DNA of 53,232 nucleotides from Bacteroidales bacterium (GTDB taxonomy: Bacteria; Bacteroidota; Bacteroidia; Bacteroidales; Muribaculaceae). Below, piece by piece: positions 8,254-16,208 of the stretch. The notes below the pieces were generated by a model. That model was given only the letters and a program-made list of their open reading frames with translations. It did not search any database and had not been told where the DNA came from. The stretch's first letter is position 1. Each line of letters opens with the position of its first letter. The stretch lies in NCBI GenBank assembly GCA_020859845.1, contig JAJBVL010000100.1:1-53232 (forward strand). The letters are read 5' to 3'. The translations under genes were made by a program, and so were the position numbers.

Positions 8254-9138
8254 ATGTGGATATGGCTTGCTGTGGCGTCGAGCGTGTGCTTGGGCGTCTA
8301 TGATATCTTCAAGAAAATCTCGGTGAGAGGAAATAATGTGCTGATAGTGTTGTGGCTCAACACCCTGTTTGGCACGCTTTTCCTGTCGCCGGTAATCCTC
8401 TCGGGGCTTGGCCACGGCTATTGGGGGCTGGGAGGCACTGTGGCTGGTCATCTGGAGATACTGGGGAAGGCAGTAATCGTCTTGTCGTCGTGGGTGCTGG
8501 GCTACTTCGCCATCAAGCACCTCCCGCTCACCATACAAGGACCTATCAACGCCACACGCCCCGTGCTTGTGCTTGTGGGCGCCCTCTGCCTATTCGGCGA
8601 GCGGCTCAACTGGCTGCAGTGGATAGGTATTTTGCTGGGGTTTGCATCGCTCTATTTCATCTCTCGCATAGGTGCTAAGGAAGGCTTCACGATGCGCCGC
8701 TCGCGTTGGCTCTGGATGTCGATAGGAGCTATGATGCTTGGAGCCTGTAGCGCTCTCTACGATAAGTGGCTCCTGCGTTATTATGAGCCACTGGAGGTGC
8801 AGGCATGGTATTCGCTCTACCAGTGGATTATCATGTCGGTAATAGTAATGATACTGCTCCGCCGCGTGGATGGTCGAGGCGGTCCTTTCCACTGGACATG
8901 GGCCATCCCTTGCATATCGTTCTTCCTCACTACAGCCGACATAGCCTACTTCTATTCTCTTGCCCAGGATGGGTCGATGGTCTCCATCGTGTCGATGATA
9001 CGCCGAGGCAGTGTGCTCGTCTCCTTCTTCTACGGAGTGATTGCCCTGCATGAACGCAACGTGGGAGCCAAACTCGTCGACCTCGCTATCCTCCTCGTGT
9101 CGCTAATTCTATTGATAGTTGGCAGTATGCTTCATTAA
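8254..9138 (+). CDS. EamA/DMT-family membrane transporter
   Basis: A 294-residue inner-membrane protein with about ten hydrophobic helices, in the two-fold repeat layout of EamA/DMT transporters: helices in residues 1-140, then a second half starting near WLWMSIGAMMLGACSALYDKW. The segment KHLPLTIQGPINATRPVLVLVGALCLFGER (positions about 88-117) holds the Pro-rich end typical of an EamA repeat. The substrate cannot be deduced; the family exports amino acids, sugars or metabolites. It is transcribed alone, with its own -7 box and a very strong hairpin downstream. A TTG nine bases upstream is an alternative start. Confidence 0.85.
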   Translation: MWIWLAVASSVCLGVYDIFKKISVRGNNVLIVLWLNTLFGTLFLSPVILSGLGHGYWGLGGTVAGHLEILGKAVIVLSSWVLGYFAIKHLPLTIQGPINATRPVLVLVGALCLFGERLNWLQWIGILLGFASLYFISRIGAKEGFTMRRSRWLWMSIGAMMLGACSALYDKWLLRYYEPLEVQAWYSLYQWIIMSVIVMILLRRVDGRGGPFHWTWAIPCISFFLTTADIAYFYSLAQDGSMVSIVSMIRRGSVLVSFFYGVIALHERNVGAKLVDLAILLVSLILLIVGSMLH

Positions 9139-9158
9139 GGTGTGTCAAAATTGCGTTA

Positions 9159-9365
9159 TTTGTAGCAACCCCGTCGGGGTTCTTCCAAATAGTTTGTCGG
9201 TATTGACATTATACCCTACAAAAAACAGGCGCCTTAGGCGCCTGTTTTTTGTAGGGTAGGGGATGAGCTTCTTATAGCTATTTGGAAGAATCCCTAAAGG
9301 ATTCTCTGGGATAGTGCATTTTGACATATACCCCTACGGGATTCTCTGGGATAGTGCATTTTGAC
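9159..9365. repeat. Composite palindromic intergenic element
   Basis: The element contains, in order: a small palindrome (AACCCCGTCGGGGTT), an arm TTCTTCCAAATAG (9180-9192), a 47-nt perfect hairpin (9212-9258), the inverted arm CTATTTGGAAGAA (9278-9290), and two direct copies of a 27-nt unit starting GGATTCTCTGGGATAGTG (about 9299-9325 and 9339-9365, 40-bp period). The same plan of palindrome, arm, GC-rich hairpin, inverted arm and palindrome recurs at 34070-34290 with different arm sequences. No coding potential was seen. Confidence 0.75.
9212..9258. terminator. 47-nt perfect hairpin between convergent genes
   Basis: A 22-bp perfect stem with a 3-nt TTA loop. The GC core (AGGCGCC/GGCGCCT) is flanked by A6/T6, so each strand has a terminator-like stem followed by T6. 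It lies between the stop of the EamA gene and the stop of cydB, ideal for bidirectional termination. Confidence 0.85.
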
Positions 9366-9391
9366 ACGTACCCTTGTTACGGAGGGCGATA

Positions 9392-10552
9392 TTAATATTT
9401 GTTTTCGCTTGACTCCATCTCGGCAGGAGTGATGGGCGTGCGGTCCATCGAATACCAAACGTAGGCGATGTAGCCCACGACGAACGGCACGATGAGCGAT
9501 ACCCAACTCATGACGGTAAGGGTGAAGTGGCTCGACGAACTGTTGTAGATGCTCAGCGACGACGAGGTGTCGAGCAGCGAAGGATAGTAGGGCGTGCCGT
9601 TGAAGCCAGCAATCCAGAAGAGGCTCAACACCACGAGGATTGTGCCTATGCCCGAGAACCATATACCGCGGATAAACTTCTTGTCGAAGGCTGCACGCAC
9701 CACGGCGTAAAGCACCATCACCACACCGATGAGGAAGATGACCAGCACCCACCACATGTCGATGAAGTTGTGGAAATACTTATAGTCGACCCATTCGTAG
9801 GAATTGAGCAGCGTGGGGATGCCTTCCATCGAGGTGTTCTGCTGGCCACGGGTAGTGAGCAGCAACACGAGGAACGTCAGGAAGAACACCACGAAAATCA
9901 CACCGTTGACCAGCACCTGACGGCGATTCTTGGACGTCAACTGAGGATCGTCGGCAAGATTGTCGATGAAATACATAGCGGCCTGAGTGCGAGCCAGGAA
10001 GAGGACAGCAAGGCCCAGGAACCAGTTCTTCCAGTAGAAAATAGCCTCAAAGCCGTGGGTGGAGGCCCAAGAGGAGATGACGGGTGCTTGAGCATCGAGA
10101 AGGTTGCCCTTAGTCACCGTAAACTCGGCGCCGAAGAAAAACATCGACACAGCCACACCCAGCAGGAAGCAGCCTACACAGCCGTTGATAAACAGGAACA
10201 CATCGTAGGTGCGGGCTCCGTAGAGATTGCCCGGCTTGTGGCGAAATTCGTAGCTGACGGCCTGAATAATAAAGCTGAAGAGGATGAGCATCCACAGCCA
10301 GTAGGCGCCGCCAAAGCTCGTGGAGTAGAACAGCGGGAAGGAGGCGAAGAATGCGCCGCCGAATACCACCAGTGTGGTAAACGTCAGCTCCCACTTACGC
10401 CCCAAGGAGTTGATCATCATCACACGCTCCGTAGGGTTGAGGCGCTGTAGCAACATCGACTGTCCACCCTGTACAAAGAGCAAGAAGACCAGCAGTGCTC
10501 CCAATACTGAGATCAGAAGCCACCAATAATTTTGGAGATATGCTAATTCCAT
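9392..10552 (-). CDS. cydB: Cytochrome bd quinol oxidase subunit II
   Basis: A 386-residue integral membrane protein with about eight or nine hydrophobic helices, starting MELAYLQNYWWLLISVLGALLV. Length and helix pattern match CydB, which pairs with CydA to reduce O2 to water with electrons from menaquinol. Recognisable parts are FVQGGQSML near the first helix, SFIIQAVSYEFRHK, and the C-terminal WYSMDRTPITPAEM. It follows cydA by 6 bp in the operon DUF4492-cydA-cydB, the normal Bacteroidetes order. No cydX-like small gene is seen after it; DUF4492 may fill a related role. Confidence 0.95.
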   Translation of the reverse strand: MELAYLQNYWWLLISVLGALLVFLLFVQGGQSMLLQRLNPTERVMMINSLGRKWELTFTTLVVFGGAFFASFPLFYSTSFGGAYWLWMLILFSFIIQAVSYEFRHKPGNLYGARTYDVFLFINGCVGCFLLGVAVSMFFFGAEFTVTKGNLLDAQAPVISSWASTHGFEAIFYWKNWFLGLAVLFLARTQAAMYFIDNLADDPQLTSKNRRQVLVNGVIFVVFFLTFLVLLLTTRGQQNTSMEGIPTLLNSYEWVDYKYFHNFIDMWWVLVIFLIGVVMVLYAVVRAAFDKKFIRGIWFSGIGTILVVLSLFWIAGFNGTPYYPSLLDTSSSLSIYNSSSSHFTLTVMSWVSLIVPFVVGYIAYVWYSMDRTPITPAEMESSENKY

Positions 10553-10558
10553 AAGGCG

Positions 10559-12127
10559 TTAACGATTAGAGGGTTCATAATTGGCTTTGGAGCCTTTGGA
10601 GATCTCGCGTAGCATGATGCATATCTCGGCTGCCAGAAGGGCCGTAAATACCAAGGCAAACATCCAGAAGGTGATCTGAACCGTGGCCGTTGAGATATCG
10701 GAGATGGCAGCGCGTGTAGGCATGATGCCTTCGATAATCCAAGGTTGGCGTCCCACTTCGGCGGTTACCCATCCGGCCTCGCTGATTACCCATACGAGCG
10801 GCACGGTGATGATGGCCACCCATTGTATCCAACGATGGTCGAGCAACACTTGTTTGCGATACACGAAGAAGAGGATGCATACAAAGAAGAGCAGCAGATA
10901 GCCACCGCCAAGCACCATGATATGGAAGGCGTAGAACGTAGTGGCAATCGGGGGCACAGCCTCGTCGGGGCTTTCAAGATAGCCGTAGCCAAAGTATTTG
11001 TAGTTGGCCTTGAGCTCTGCTGCTGCGGCGTTCATAGCCTCGGTGTTGCCCTGTGTGGAGGCGAGGTCGTAGGCGCGTAGTGCCTCATGGGCTTTCTTGC
11101 CGATGGCTATGCGGTCGGCGTAGGAGTCTACGTGGATGGTGTCGCCCTCCTTGGTGAGCTCCACGCCATTGATGAGGTCCTTGATGCCGGGCACGAAGCC
11201 ATCCACCGAGTGGGTGGCGAGAATCGACAGGCCGTAAGGAATACTGATGTGAAACCAGAATTCGTCCTCGTCGTTGTTGATGGTCTTGGAGGGGTTGAGC
11301 ACGCCCACACCGACGATGCTCTGCCCGCAATGGCCCTCGTAGAGGCCTTCCATGGCAGCCAGCTTCATGGGCTGCACCTTGGCTACGTCGACAGCGCTAC
11401 CATCGCCCGTCCAGAGGGTGAAGATGATGCCTGCAAAGCCCACCCAGGCTCCTACCTTGATAGAAGAGATGGCCATGGCCTTGTTGCGGCCGCGGAGCAG
11501 GAACCAGCAGCTGACACCGATGACAAACACACCGGCCAGCGTCCAGCCCGAGAGCACAGCGTGGAGAAACTTGTGGATGGCTACCGACGAGAAGACCACT
11601 TCCCAGAAGTTGTCCATCACGTTGCGCATCTGCGCCGGATCAAACTCCATGCCCACAGGATACTGCATCCAGGCATTGGCTATCAGAATCCACAGAGCCG
11701 AGATGGAGGCGCCGATGGCCGTCAGCCAGGTGGCTGCCAGGTGGAAGGCTGGCGATACTTTCTTCCAACCGAAGAACATAACAGCGATGAAGGTCGACTC
11801 CATGAAGAACGCCAATAGGCCTTCGATGGCCAACGGCGCGCCAAAGATGTCGCCTACAAACCAACTGTAGTTGGACCAGTTGGTGCCAAACTCAAACTCC
11901 AGGATAATACCTGTAGCTACGCCGATGGCAAAGTTGACGCCGAAGAGCAGCATCCAGAACTTTGTGATGGCTAGCCATCGAGGACTGCGCGTGCGATAGT
12001 AGATGGTCTCCATCACGCCTACGATCACTGAGATGCCCAGCGTCAGCGGCACGAAGAGCCAATGATACATCGCCGTCAGGGCAAACTGCCAACGCGACCA
12101 GTCGACAACGCTCATTAAATCATTCAT
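10559..12127 (-). CDS. cydA: Cytochrome bd quinol oxidase subunit I
   Basis: A 522-residue CydA. Haem ligands and quinol-site residues are visible: His22 in AMYHWLF (high-spin haem side), Glu102 and Glu110 in the IEGLLAFFMEST helix, His189 in HKFLHAV (b558 ligand), the quinol-binding QPMKLAAMEGLYEG (Lys255, Glu260), and the signature GWVTAEVGRQPWIIEG. The Met b558 ligand is expected in FYAFHIMV. It oxidises menaquinol at the membrane and supports growth at low oxygen; menA, needed for menaquinone, lies at 51.3 kb. The ATG at 12127 is used; a second Met lies four residues on. Confidence 0.97.
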   Translation of the reverse strand: MNDLMSVVDWSRWQFALTAMYHWLFVPLTLGISVIVGVMETIYYRTRSPRWLAITKFWMLLFGVNFAIGVATGIILEFEFGTNWSNYSWFVGDIFGAPLAIEGLLAFFMESTFIAVMFFGWKKVSPAFHLAATWLTAIGASISALWILIANAWMQYPVGMEFDPAQMRNVMDNFWEVVFSSVAIHKFLHAVLSGWTLAGVFVIGVSCWFLLRGRNKAMAISSIKVGAWVGFAGIIFTLWTGDGSAVDVAKVQPMKLAAMEGLYEGHCGQSIVGVGVLNPSKTINNDEDEFWFHISIPYGLSILATHSVDGFVPGIKDLINGVELTKEGDTIHVDSYADRIAIGKKAHEALRAYDLASTQGNTEAMNAAAAELKANYKYFGYGYLESPDEAVPPIATTFYAFHIMVLGGGYLLLFFVCILFFVYRKQVLLDHRWIQWVAIITVPLVWVISEAGWVTAEVGRQPWIIEGIMPTRAAISDISTATVQITFWMFALVFTALLAAEICIMLREISKGSKANYEPSNR

Positions 12128-12149
12128 GATTGCTTAAGGGTTTTAATTA

Positions 12150-12383
12150 TTATTTTGATATTAGGGATTTGCGCACGGCATCGGCGCGCTCCTCGTCGGT
12201 AGAGTAGTCGCGCTTCAGTATGTCGGGGAAAAAGATGAGCTTGAACACGAAGAAGAGGATGAAGAGCTTCACCAAGATGAGGGCCCATAGATAGCGCCCT
12301 ACGGTCATAGACCGAAAGCCATCGCGGTAGAAGCGATAGATGCGCACTAATAAGTTGGGGGCCTCTGTGCCCTGTTCTCTCAT
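12150..12383 (-). CDS. DUF4492 small membrane protein of the cyd operon
   Basis: A 77-residue protein with one strong hydrophobic helix (LWALILVKLFILFFVFKLIF) preceded by the family's IYRFYRDGFRSMTVGR segment and followed by FPDILKRDYSTDEERA. DUF4492 proteins are typically encoded just before cydA in Bacteroidetes, as here (22-bp gap). A structural or assembly role in the bd oxidase is likely from context but unproven. Confidence 0.9.
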   Translation of the reverse strand: MREQGTEAPNLLVRIYRFYRDGFRSMTVGRYLWALILVKLFILFFVFKLIFFPDILKRDYSTDEERADAVRKSLISK

Positions 12384-12412
12384 AAATATTCTCTATTATC
12401 GTTATTAGACTG

Positions 12413-12444
12413 CAAACTAAGTAATAAAAAGTGAAAATTCCAAA
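12413..12444 (-). promoter_or_regulatory. Promoter of the DUF4492-cydAB operon
   Basis: On the minus strand a TTTG (12441-12444) and TTAGTTTG (12413-12420, 7 of 8 matches to TAnnTTTG) are separated by 20 bp, a standard Bacteroidetes arrangement. The predicted start near 12407 leaves a leader of about 24 nt. No obvious FNR-like palindrome overlaps it. Confidence 0.6.
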
Positions 12445-12504
12445 CAAAAAATGCAAAATTGCAAAAAATCATCCTTACCCCTTGGCTATCTCAAAAATCC
12501 TGCG

Positions 12505-12512
12505 TAACTTTG
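12505..12512 (+). promoter_or_regulatory. Promoter of the SRP RNA gene
   Basis: TAACTTTG matches TAnnTTTG, with a TTG at 12482-12484 (20-bp spacing) as the -33 element. It places the transcript start at about 12518, the first base of the RNA's terminal stem. Confidence 0.7.
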
Positions 12513-12517
12513 CACTC

Positions 12518-12621
12518 GGGTAAGTCCTATACGGCCAGCTCCTTGGGAACTCCGTCAGATCTTGACCGAAGCAGCGGTACCAGGTTGTAGCGGCGCGATG
12601 TAGCCAGCTTACCCTTTTTTT
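12518..12621 (+). ncRNA. ffs: Small bacterial SRP RNA (4.5S type)
   Basis: The RNA of about 100 nt folds with terminal stem GGGTAAG (12518-12524) against CTTACCC (12608-12614), followed by seven Ts. Its centre carries the domain IV core: GTCAGATCTTGACCGAAGCAGC aligns base for base with the SRP consensus GTCAGG..GGAAGCAGC (12554-12575, including the invariant CAG...AGCAG internal loops). It would bind Ffh to target membrane and secreted proteins. The apical loop is not the usual GGAA: the aligned bases are TGAC, closed by a T-C mismatch. A promoter box lies just upstream. Confidence 0.88.
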
Positions 12622-12633
12622 GTGTCCATACGT

Positions 12634-12669
12634 CAGCCCCCGCCGAGCCACAAAGCTCGGCGGGGGCTG
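12634..12669. terminator. 15-bp GC-rich hairpin downstream of ffs
   Basis: CAGCCCCCGCCGAGC (12634-12648) pairs perfectly with 12655-12669 over a 6-nt loop. It lies between the SRP RNA (plus) and the end of an ABC permease gene (minus). It has no T-tract; a backup terminator or 3'-end stabiliser is plausible. A decayed copy of the AAAAGCTAAAA repeat follows at about 12698-12716. Confidence 0.65.
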
Positions 12670-12727
12670 GTCGATTTTGGGGAGAGGGGGGGGAAAGGGT
12701 AAAAGCTAAAATGCTGAAGAAGGAGGA

Positions 12728-13933
12728 TTAGGGGTTGGTGCGGGCTTTCTCTTTGGCGAAGCGACGCCCTGGGAGCTCTCGATAATAGGTCAATCCCAGA
12801 CCCACAAGGAAGTAGAGGCCCACCAGCCCCCACATCATGCCGTAGGCGTGGCGCACATCCCAGATGGACCCCCCATTGGAGCTCATGCCTATGAAGCCCT
12901 CAATGCCCCAGATGCCGGGGATAAGGTCGCCGATGAGGGTCCAAAATCCGTTCATGGCAAAGCGTGGCCATGTCAAGCCCGAGAGGAAGAGGAAGGCCAC
13001 CGACGTGAATACGATGATAAGAAATGAGGATTCGCGCTCCGTGACAAACACGCTCAGACACAATCCCAAGAAGGCGCTCCCGATAATCATCGGCTGAATG
13101 AAGATTAATTCTTGCCAGATATTGCCCACATGGGGGAGGGAAAACATCATGGGGACAATGTGGAGCGTATAAAGACACATTGGGAGATAGAGCACTACGT
13201 AGCAGAGCATCTTGCCCAGCATGCTGCATGCTGGAGGCGCCGGTATGGTAAGCGGGTCGATGCCATGATTCTTGCGCCGACGCTGAGAGGCTCCGGCAGC
13301 CAGCATCGTCACCCCCAGGATAAGGCTCTGCTGAAGGATGAGCACCAAGATGCCCGGCATACAGAAGCTGGCGAAGCCTTGAGTGGGGTCGCCCAGCATG
13401 ATGGCTTCGGATGAGATGCCATTGGATGAGCCCATAGCTGTCTCGCCCACCATCCCTGCCATGTCAATCTTGTCCATACGTATTTCCTCGCCAAGAGCCA
13501 TCTGTAGATTGGTGAGGGCGCTTAGGATGGTGCGATAGCGCAGCAAGAGCGACATATCGCAGTAGACCTGTACGCGTGCCTGCTCTCCTTGGCCAAGCTT
13601 CTGAGCATAGTCGCGGGGTATCTCCAGTATGGCGTAGACATCGTGTTGGTTCATCATCCTGCGGGCCGCTGCCAGATCGGGGGCATAACCGTAGACCTGC
13701 ATGGCGCTCGTGGCGTTGAACTTGCGTGTCAAGTCGCGGCTCTCTGCCGTGCGGCAATGGTCAACGACGGCTATCTCGATATTGCGCACCACCTCTGGAT
13801 TGTAAATCAACGTATAGACAACAGGATACATCAGCGGCAAGGCGAAGAAAAAGAGCATCACGCCGCCATCGCTAAACACGAGCCTAAACTCGCGCCGCCA
13901 TACTCTGAATAGTGTTAGGAACCATTGTTTCAT
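12728..13933 (-). CDS. ABC-2 type permease, export operon (second copy)
   Basis: A 401-residue membrane protein of the ABC-2 (YhhJ/YbhR-like) type. One N-terminal helix (VMLFFFALPLMYPVVYTLIY) is followed by a periplasmic domain of about 150 residues and then five helices. LTWPRFAMNGFWTLIGDLIPGIWGIEGFI corresponds to the conserved (S/G)G(F/L)..P...MP..L......P family motif near the C-terminus. It is the last gene of the tolC-hlyD-permease-permease operon, 30 bp after the first permease gene. It contains no nucleotide-binding domain and none is encoded in the operon. The exported substrate is unknown. Confidence 0.88.
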   Translation of the reverse strand: MKQWFLTLFRVWRREFRLVFSDGGVMLFFFALPLMYPVVYTLIYNPEVVRNIEIAVVDHCRTAESRDLTRKFNATSAMQVYGYAPDLAAARRMMNQHDVYAILEIPRDYAQKLGQGEQARVQVYCDMSLLLRYRTILSALTNLQMALGEEIRMDKIDMAGMVGETAMGSSNGISSEAIMLGDPTQGFASFCMPGILVLILQQSLILGVTMLAAGASQRRRKNHGIDPLTIPAPPACSMLGKMLCYVVLYLPMCLYTLHIVPMMFSLPHVGNIWQELIFIQPMIIGSAFLGLCLSVFVTERESSFLIIVFTSVAFLFLSGLTWPRFAMNGFWTLIGDLIPGIWGIEGFIGMSSNGGSIWDVRHAYGMMWGLVGLYFLVGLGLTYYRELPGRRFAKEKARTNP

Positions 13934-13963
13934 AGTAGCTACAAGTGTTTGTGTGTGTCTCCT

Positions 13964-15130
13964 TTAGGGCACATAGACAGGGTTTAGACAATGCTTCTTC
14001 AGACGGCGCACGCCGATGATGGCAAGCAGGGGGAAGACGAGCAGAGCCACGTAGTACCAGCGTGAGAAGTAGATGGGGATGCCGTTAAGAGCCTGATCGA
14101 CGTAGATAAGGAAGAAGTAGCGGATGGGCAGGATATAGCTGAAGATACCCATCGCACCATACATACTCTGTACCGGGAACGAAAAGCCCGCCACGGAGAA
14201 AGAGAGGATGCCCGTAAGAGCCAGTACGCTTAGCGAAAGTCGAAGGTTGGGCACTGCACACACCACAATCACCGCCAGCGACTGACATCCCACCACCAGC
14301 AATACCATGGCCCAAATCATGTGCCACACGTGGTTGTGGAGGGGGAAGTGGTTGAAGCCAAACATGATGGCCAGCATCAATAGCCCCACCGATACCGATA
14401 CGATAGTCTGAGGCAGGAGTTTGCCCACCAACGCTATACCAATGGAGCCTCCCGAATTTTCAAGCCATTCTACCGACGTGCCATGCTTGATCTCGTCGCA
14501 TATCGAATAGCTGGTCACGAGCATCACCATTAGCGCCAAGAGGGCCGGAATAAACGATGGAGAGAGATAATAGTTGTAGTTGATCCACGGGTTGCTCGTA
14601 GGGTGGTTGGTGATGATTACGGGCTGGAGTAGGGAGGCAGCTGTGGCATCGCTTACGCCAGCCGAGGAGAGTGTCGTGACCACGACACCTCCCGAGGTGG
14701 TGACGGCTATGGTCTTGAACCCCTTAAAGGAGAGAGTGCCAGGCACGTAGTAGGAGAGGTTGGAGTAGAGGGTGAGCGTGGTGCCCTTGCCATTGATGGC
14801 GTCCTTCTGAAAATTCTCAGGGATGAAGAAAAAGCCATAGATCTTGCCCTCACGCACCCTTTGCAAGGCTTGATGATATGTGGTAAGCTTCTCGCTAACA
14901 TCGATGAGCTCGCTGCTCCCCAGATTCCTCACCACTCGGCGCGATAGTTGCGTCTGGTCCATGTCGACCACTGCCACTGGCACAGGGATAGGCAACCCTA
15001 TCTCCATCAGATTAATAAAGAAGAGGGTAAAGCCTATTGGCACCACCACCATCGAGGCGATGTAGAGCTTGCGGCTGACGAGTGTCCGACAGCCGCGGGC
15101 CAGCGAGCGTAGGAGGAGGTCGAGTTTCAT
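13964..15130 (-). CDS. ABC-2 type permease, export operon (first copy)
   Basis: A 388-residue ABC-2 permease similar in plan to its neighbour: an N-terminal helix (IASMVVVPIGFTLFFINLM), a periplasmic domain (residues about 45-205) with VAVVDMDQTQLSRRVVRNL, then a bundle of helices ending in FSFPVQSMYGAMGIFSYILP. VAVVDMDQTQLSR is the usual first strand of the ABC-2 extracytoplasmic domain. Its ATG overlaps the hlyD stop as ATGA, so translation is coupled. It probably forms a heterodimer with the next gene product. No ATPase domain is present. Confidence 0.88.
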   Translation of the reverse strand: MKLDLLLRSLARGCRTLVSRKLYIASMVVVPIGFTLFFINLMEIGLPIPVPVAVVDMDQTQLSRRVVRNLGSSELIDVSEKLTTYHQALQRVREGKIYGFFFIPENFQKDAINGKGTTLTLYSNLSYYVPGTLSFKGFKTIAVTTSGGVVVTTLSSAGVSDATAASLLQPVIITNHPTSNPWINYNYYLSPSFIPALLALMVMLVTSYSICDEIKHGTSVEWLENSGGSIGIALVGKLLPQTIVSVSVGLLMLAIMFGFNHFPLHNHVWHMIWAMVLLVVGCQSLAVIVVCAVPNLRLSLSVLALTGILSFSVAGFSFPVQSMYGAMGIFSYILPIRYFFLIYVDQALNGIPIYFSRWYYVALLVFPLLAIIGVRRLKKHCLNPVYVP

Positions 15131-16131
15131 GGGCGATATATTACTGTCATTCCAGGACGTAGGGCTGGGAGGGCCTCTGTGGGGCGTGCCTTCACCTCAA
15201 AGGTGCGGCTGTCCCAGTCGCCAGTGGCTTTGGTGGCGCTCCAGGTGGCGTAGGAGCCGAGGTCGCGCACGTAGTAGATTTCGGCCTCTATCTCCTTCTT
15301 GTCGAGGGCGGGTATCATCACCTTGATCTTTTGGCCGAGTTGCATGTCGTTGAGTAGCTCTTCGCGCACGTTAAACGTCACCCATTTATCATCAATCTTC
15401 AGCAGGCTCATGATAGGGGTGCCAAGCGACACGAGTTCGCTCAGTTCGGGATACACCACGTCGATTTGGCCGTCGCAGGGCGCCACGAGATACTGGTCTT
15501 CAAGCACCGACTGCACTTCCTGCACGCCTCCCTTGGCCACATCCACCATTGCTGCCGAGCTCTGGCGGTCTTCGCTTTGGGCACCGGCGCGGGCCAGTGC
15601 CAGCTGGCTCTTGGCGGCTCCCTCGGAGGCCACGGCAGCATCGTAGGCAGCCTTGGCTTCGTCGCGTTTCTGCTCCGACACTACATTTTCACGATAGAGA
15701 GCCTCCATTCGCTCATACGTCTTGCGTGTGATGGTGACGGCTGCTTGCGCTTGAGCCACCATCTCCTCGGCAGCTTGGATTATCTGTATACGCGTGCCGT
15801 TGTCTACCTTTTTGTTTTGGGCCGAAGCAGCGTTTTCCATCGCCTCGGCTTGATAGAGGCGGGCCTCCACGAGCGACGAGTGGATATGCACCAGCGTGTC
15901 GCCAGCCTTCACCATGTCGCCTTCCTTTACGTAGAAGTCCTTGATACGCCCCGGGAGCTTGCCTGAGATGCGTATCGAGGTGGCTTCGGCTTGCCCTTCT
16001 ACTATCTGGTCGGGAGCCTTAAGGAAACAGAAACCTATGATGGCCAAGCCTATGGTGACTATTACCACCATCAGGAGAGCTACCATGAGAGTGCGCGCTT
16101 CGCGTGACTGATTTTGATCTTGAGTTGCCAT
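15127..16131 (-). CDS. HlyD-family periplasmic adaptor of the ABC-2 export operon
   Basis: A 334-residue membrane-fusion protein. The frame runs open to 16575, but the upstream part overlaps tolC and reads as antisense-like sequence. The ATG at 16131 begins MATQDQNQSREARTLMVAL with a single inner-membrane helix (residues about 14-34). Next come the biotinyl-lipoyl half motif (ISGKLPGRIKDFYVKEGDMV), a long coiled coil (about residues 85-180) and the second lipoyl half (LVAPCDGQIDVVYPELSELV). It bridges the permeases to TolC. It ends with ATGA overlapping the first permease gene and follows tolC by 77 bp. Confidence 0.9.
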   Translation of the reverse strand: MATQDQNQSREARTLMVALLMVVIVTIGLAIIGFCFLKAPDQIVEGQAEATSIRISGKLPGRIKDFYVKEGDMVKAGDTLVHIHSSLVEARLYQAEAMENAASAQNKKVDNGTRIQIIQAAEEMVAQAQAAVTITRKTYERMEALYRENVVSEQKRDEAKAAYDAAVASEGAAKSQLALARAGAQSEDRQSSAAMVDVAKGGVQEVQSVLEDQYLVAPCDGQIDVVYPELSELVSLGTPIMSLLKIDDKWVTFNVREELLNDMQLGQKIKVMIPALDKKEIEAEIYYVRDLGSYATWSATKATGDWDSRTFEVKARPTEALPALRPGMTVIYRP

Positions 16132-16208
16132 ATGATGTTGAGGGTGTTTTTTTTTAAGGGGTAATCGCTTAATCGTGTAATCGCTATTTTGGGGGATTGC
16201 TTTTTGGC

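Noticed and set aside
9527-10450. A 307-codon plus-strand frame over cydB
   Set aside because: Glu/His/Arg-rich shadow of a multi-helix membrane protein; no motif.
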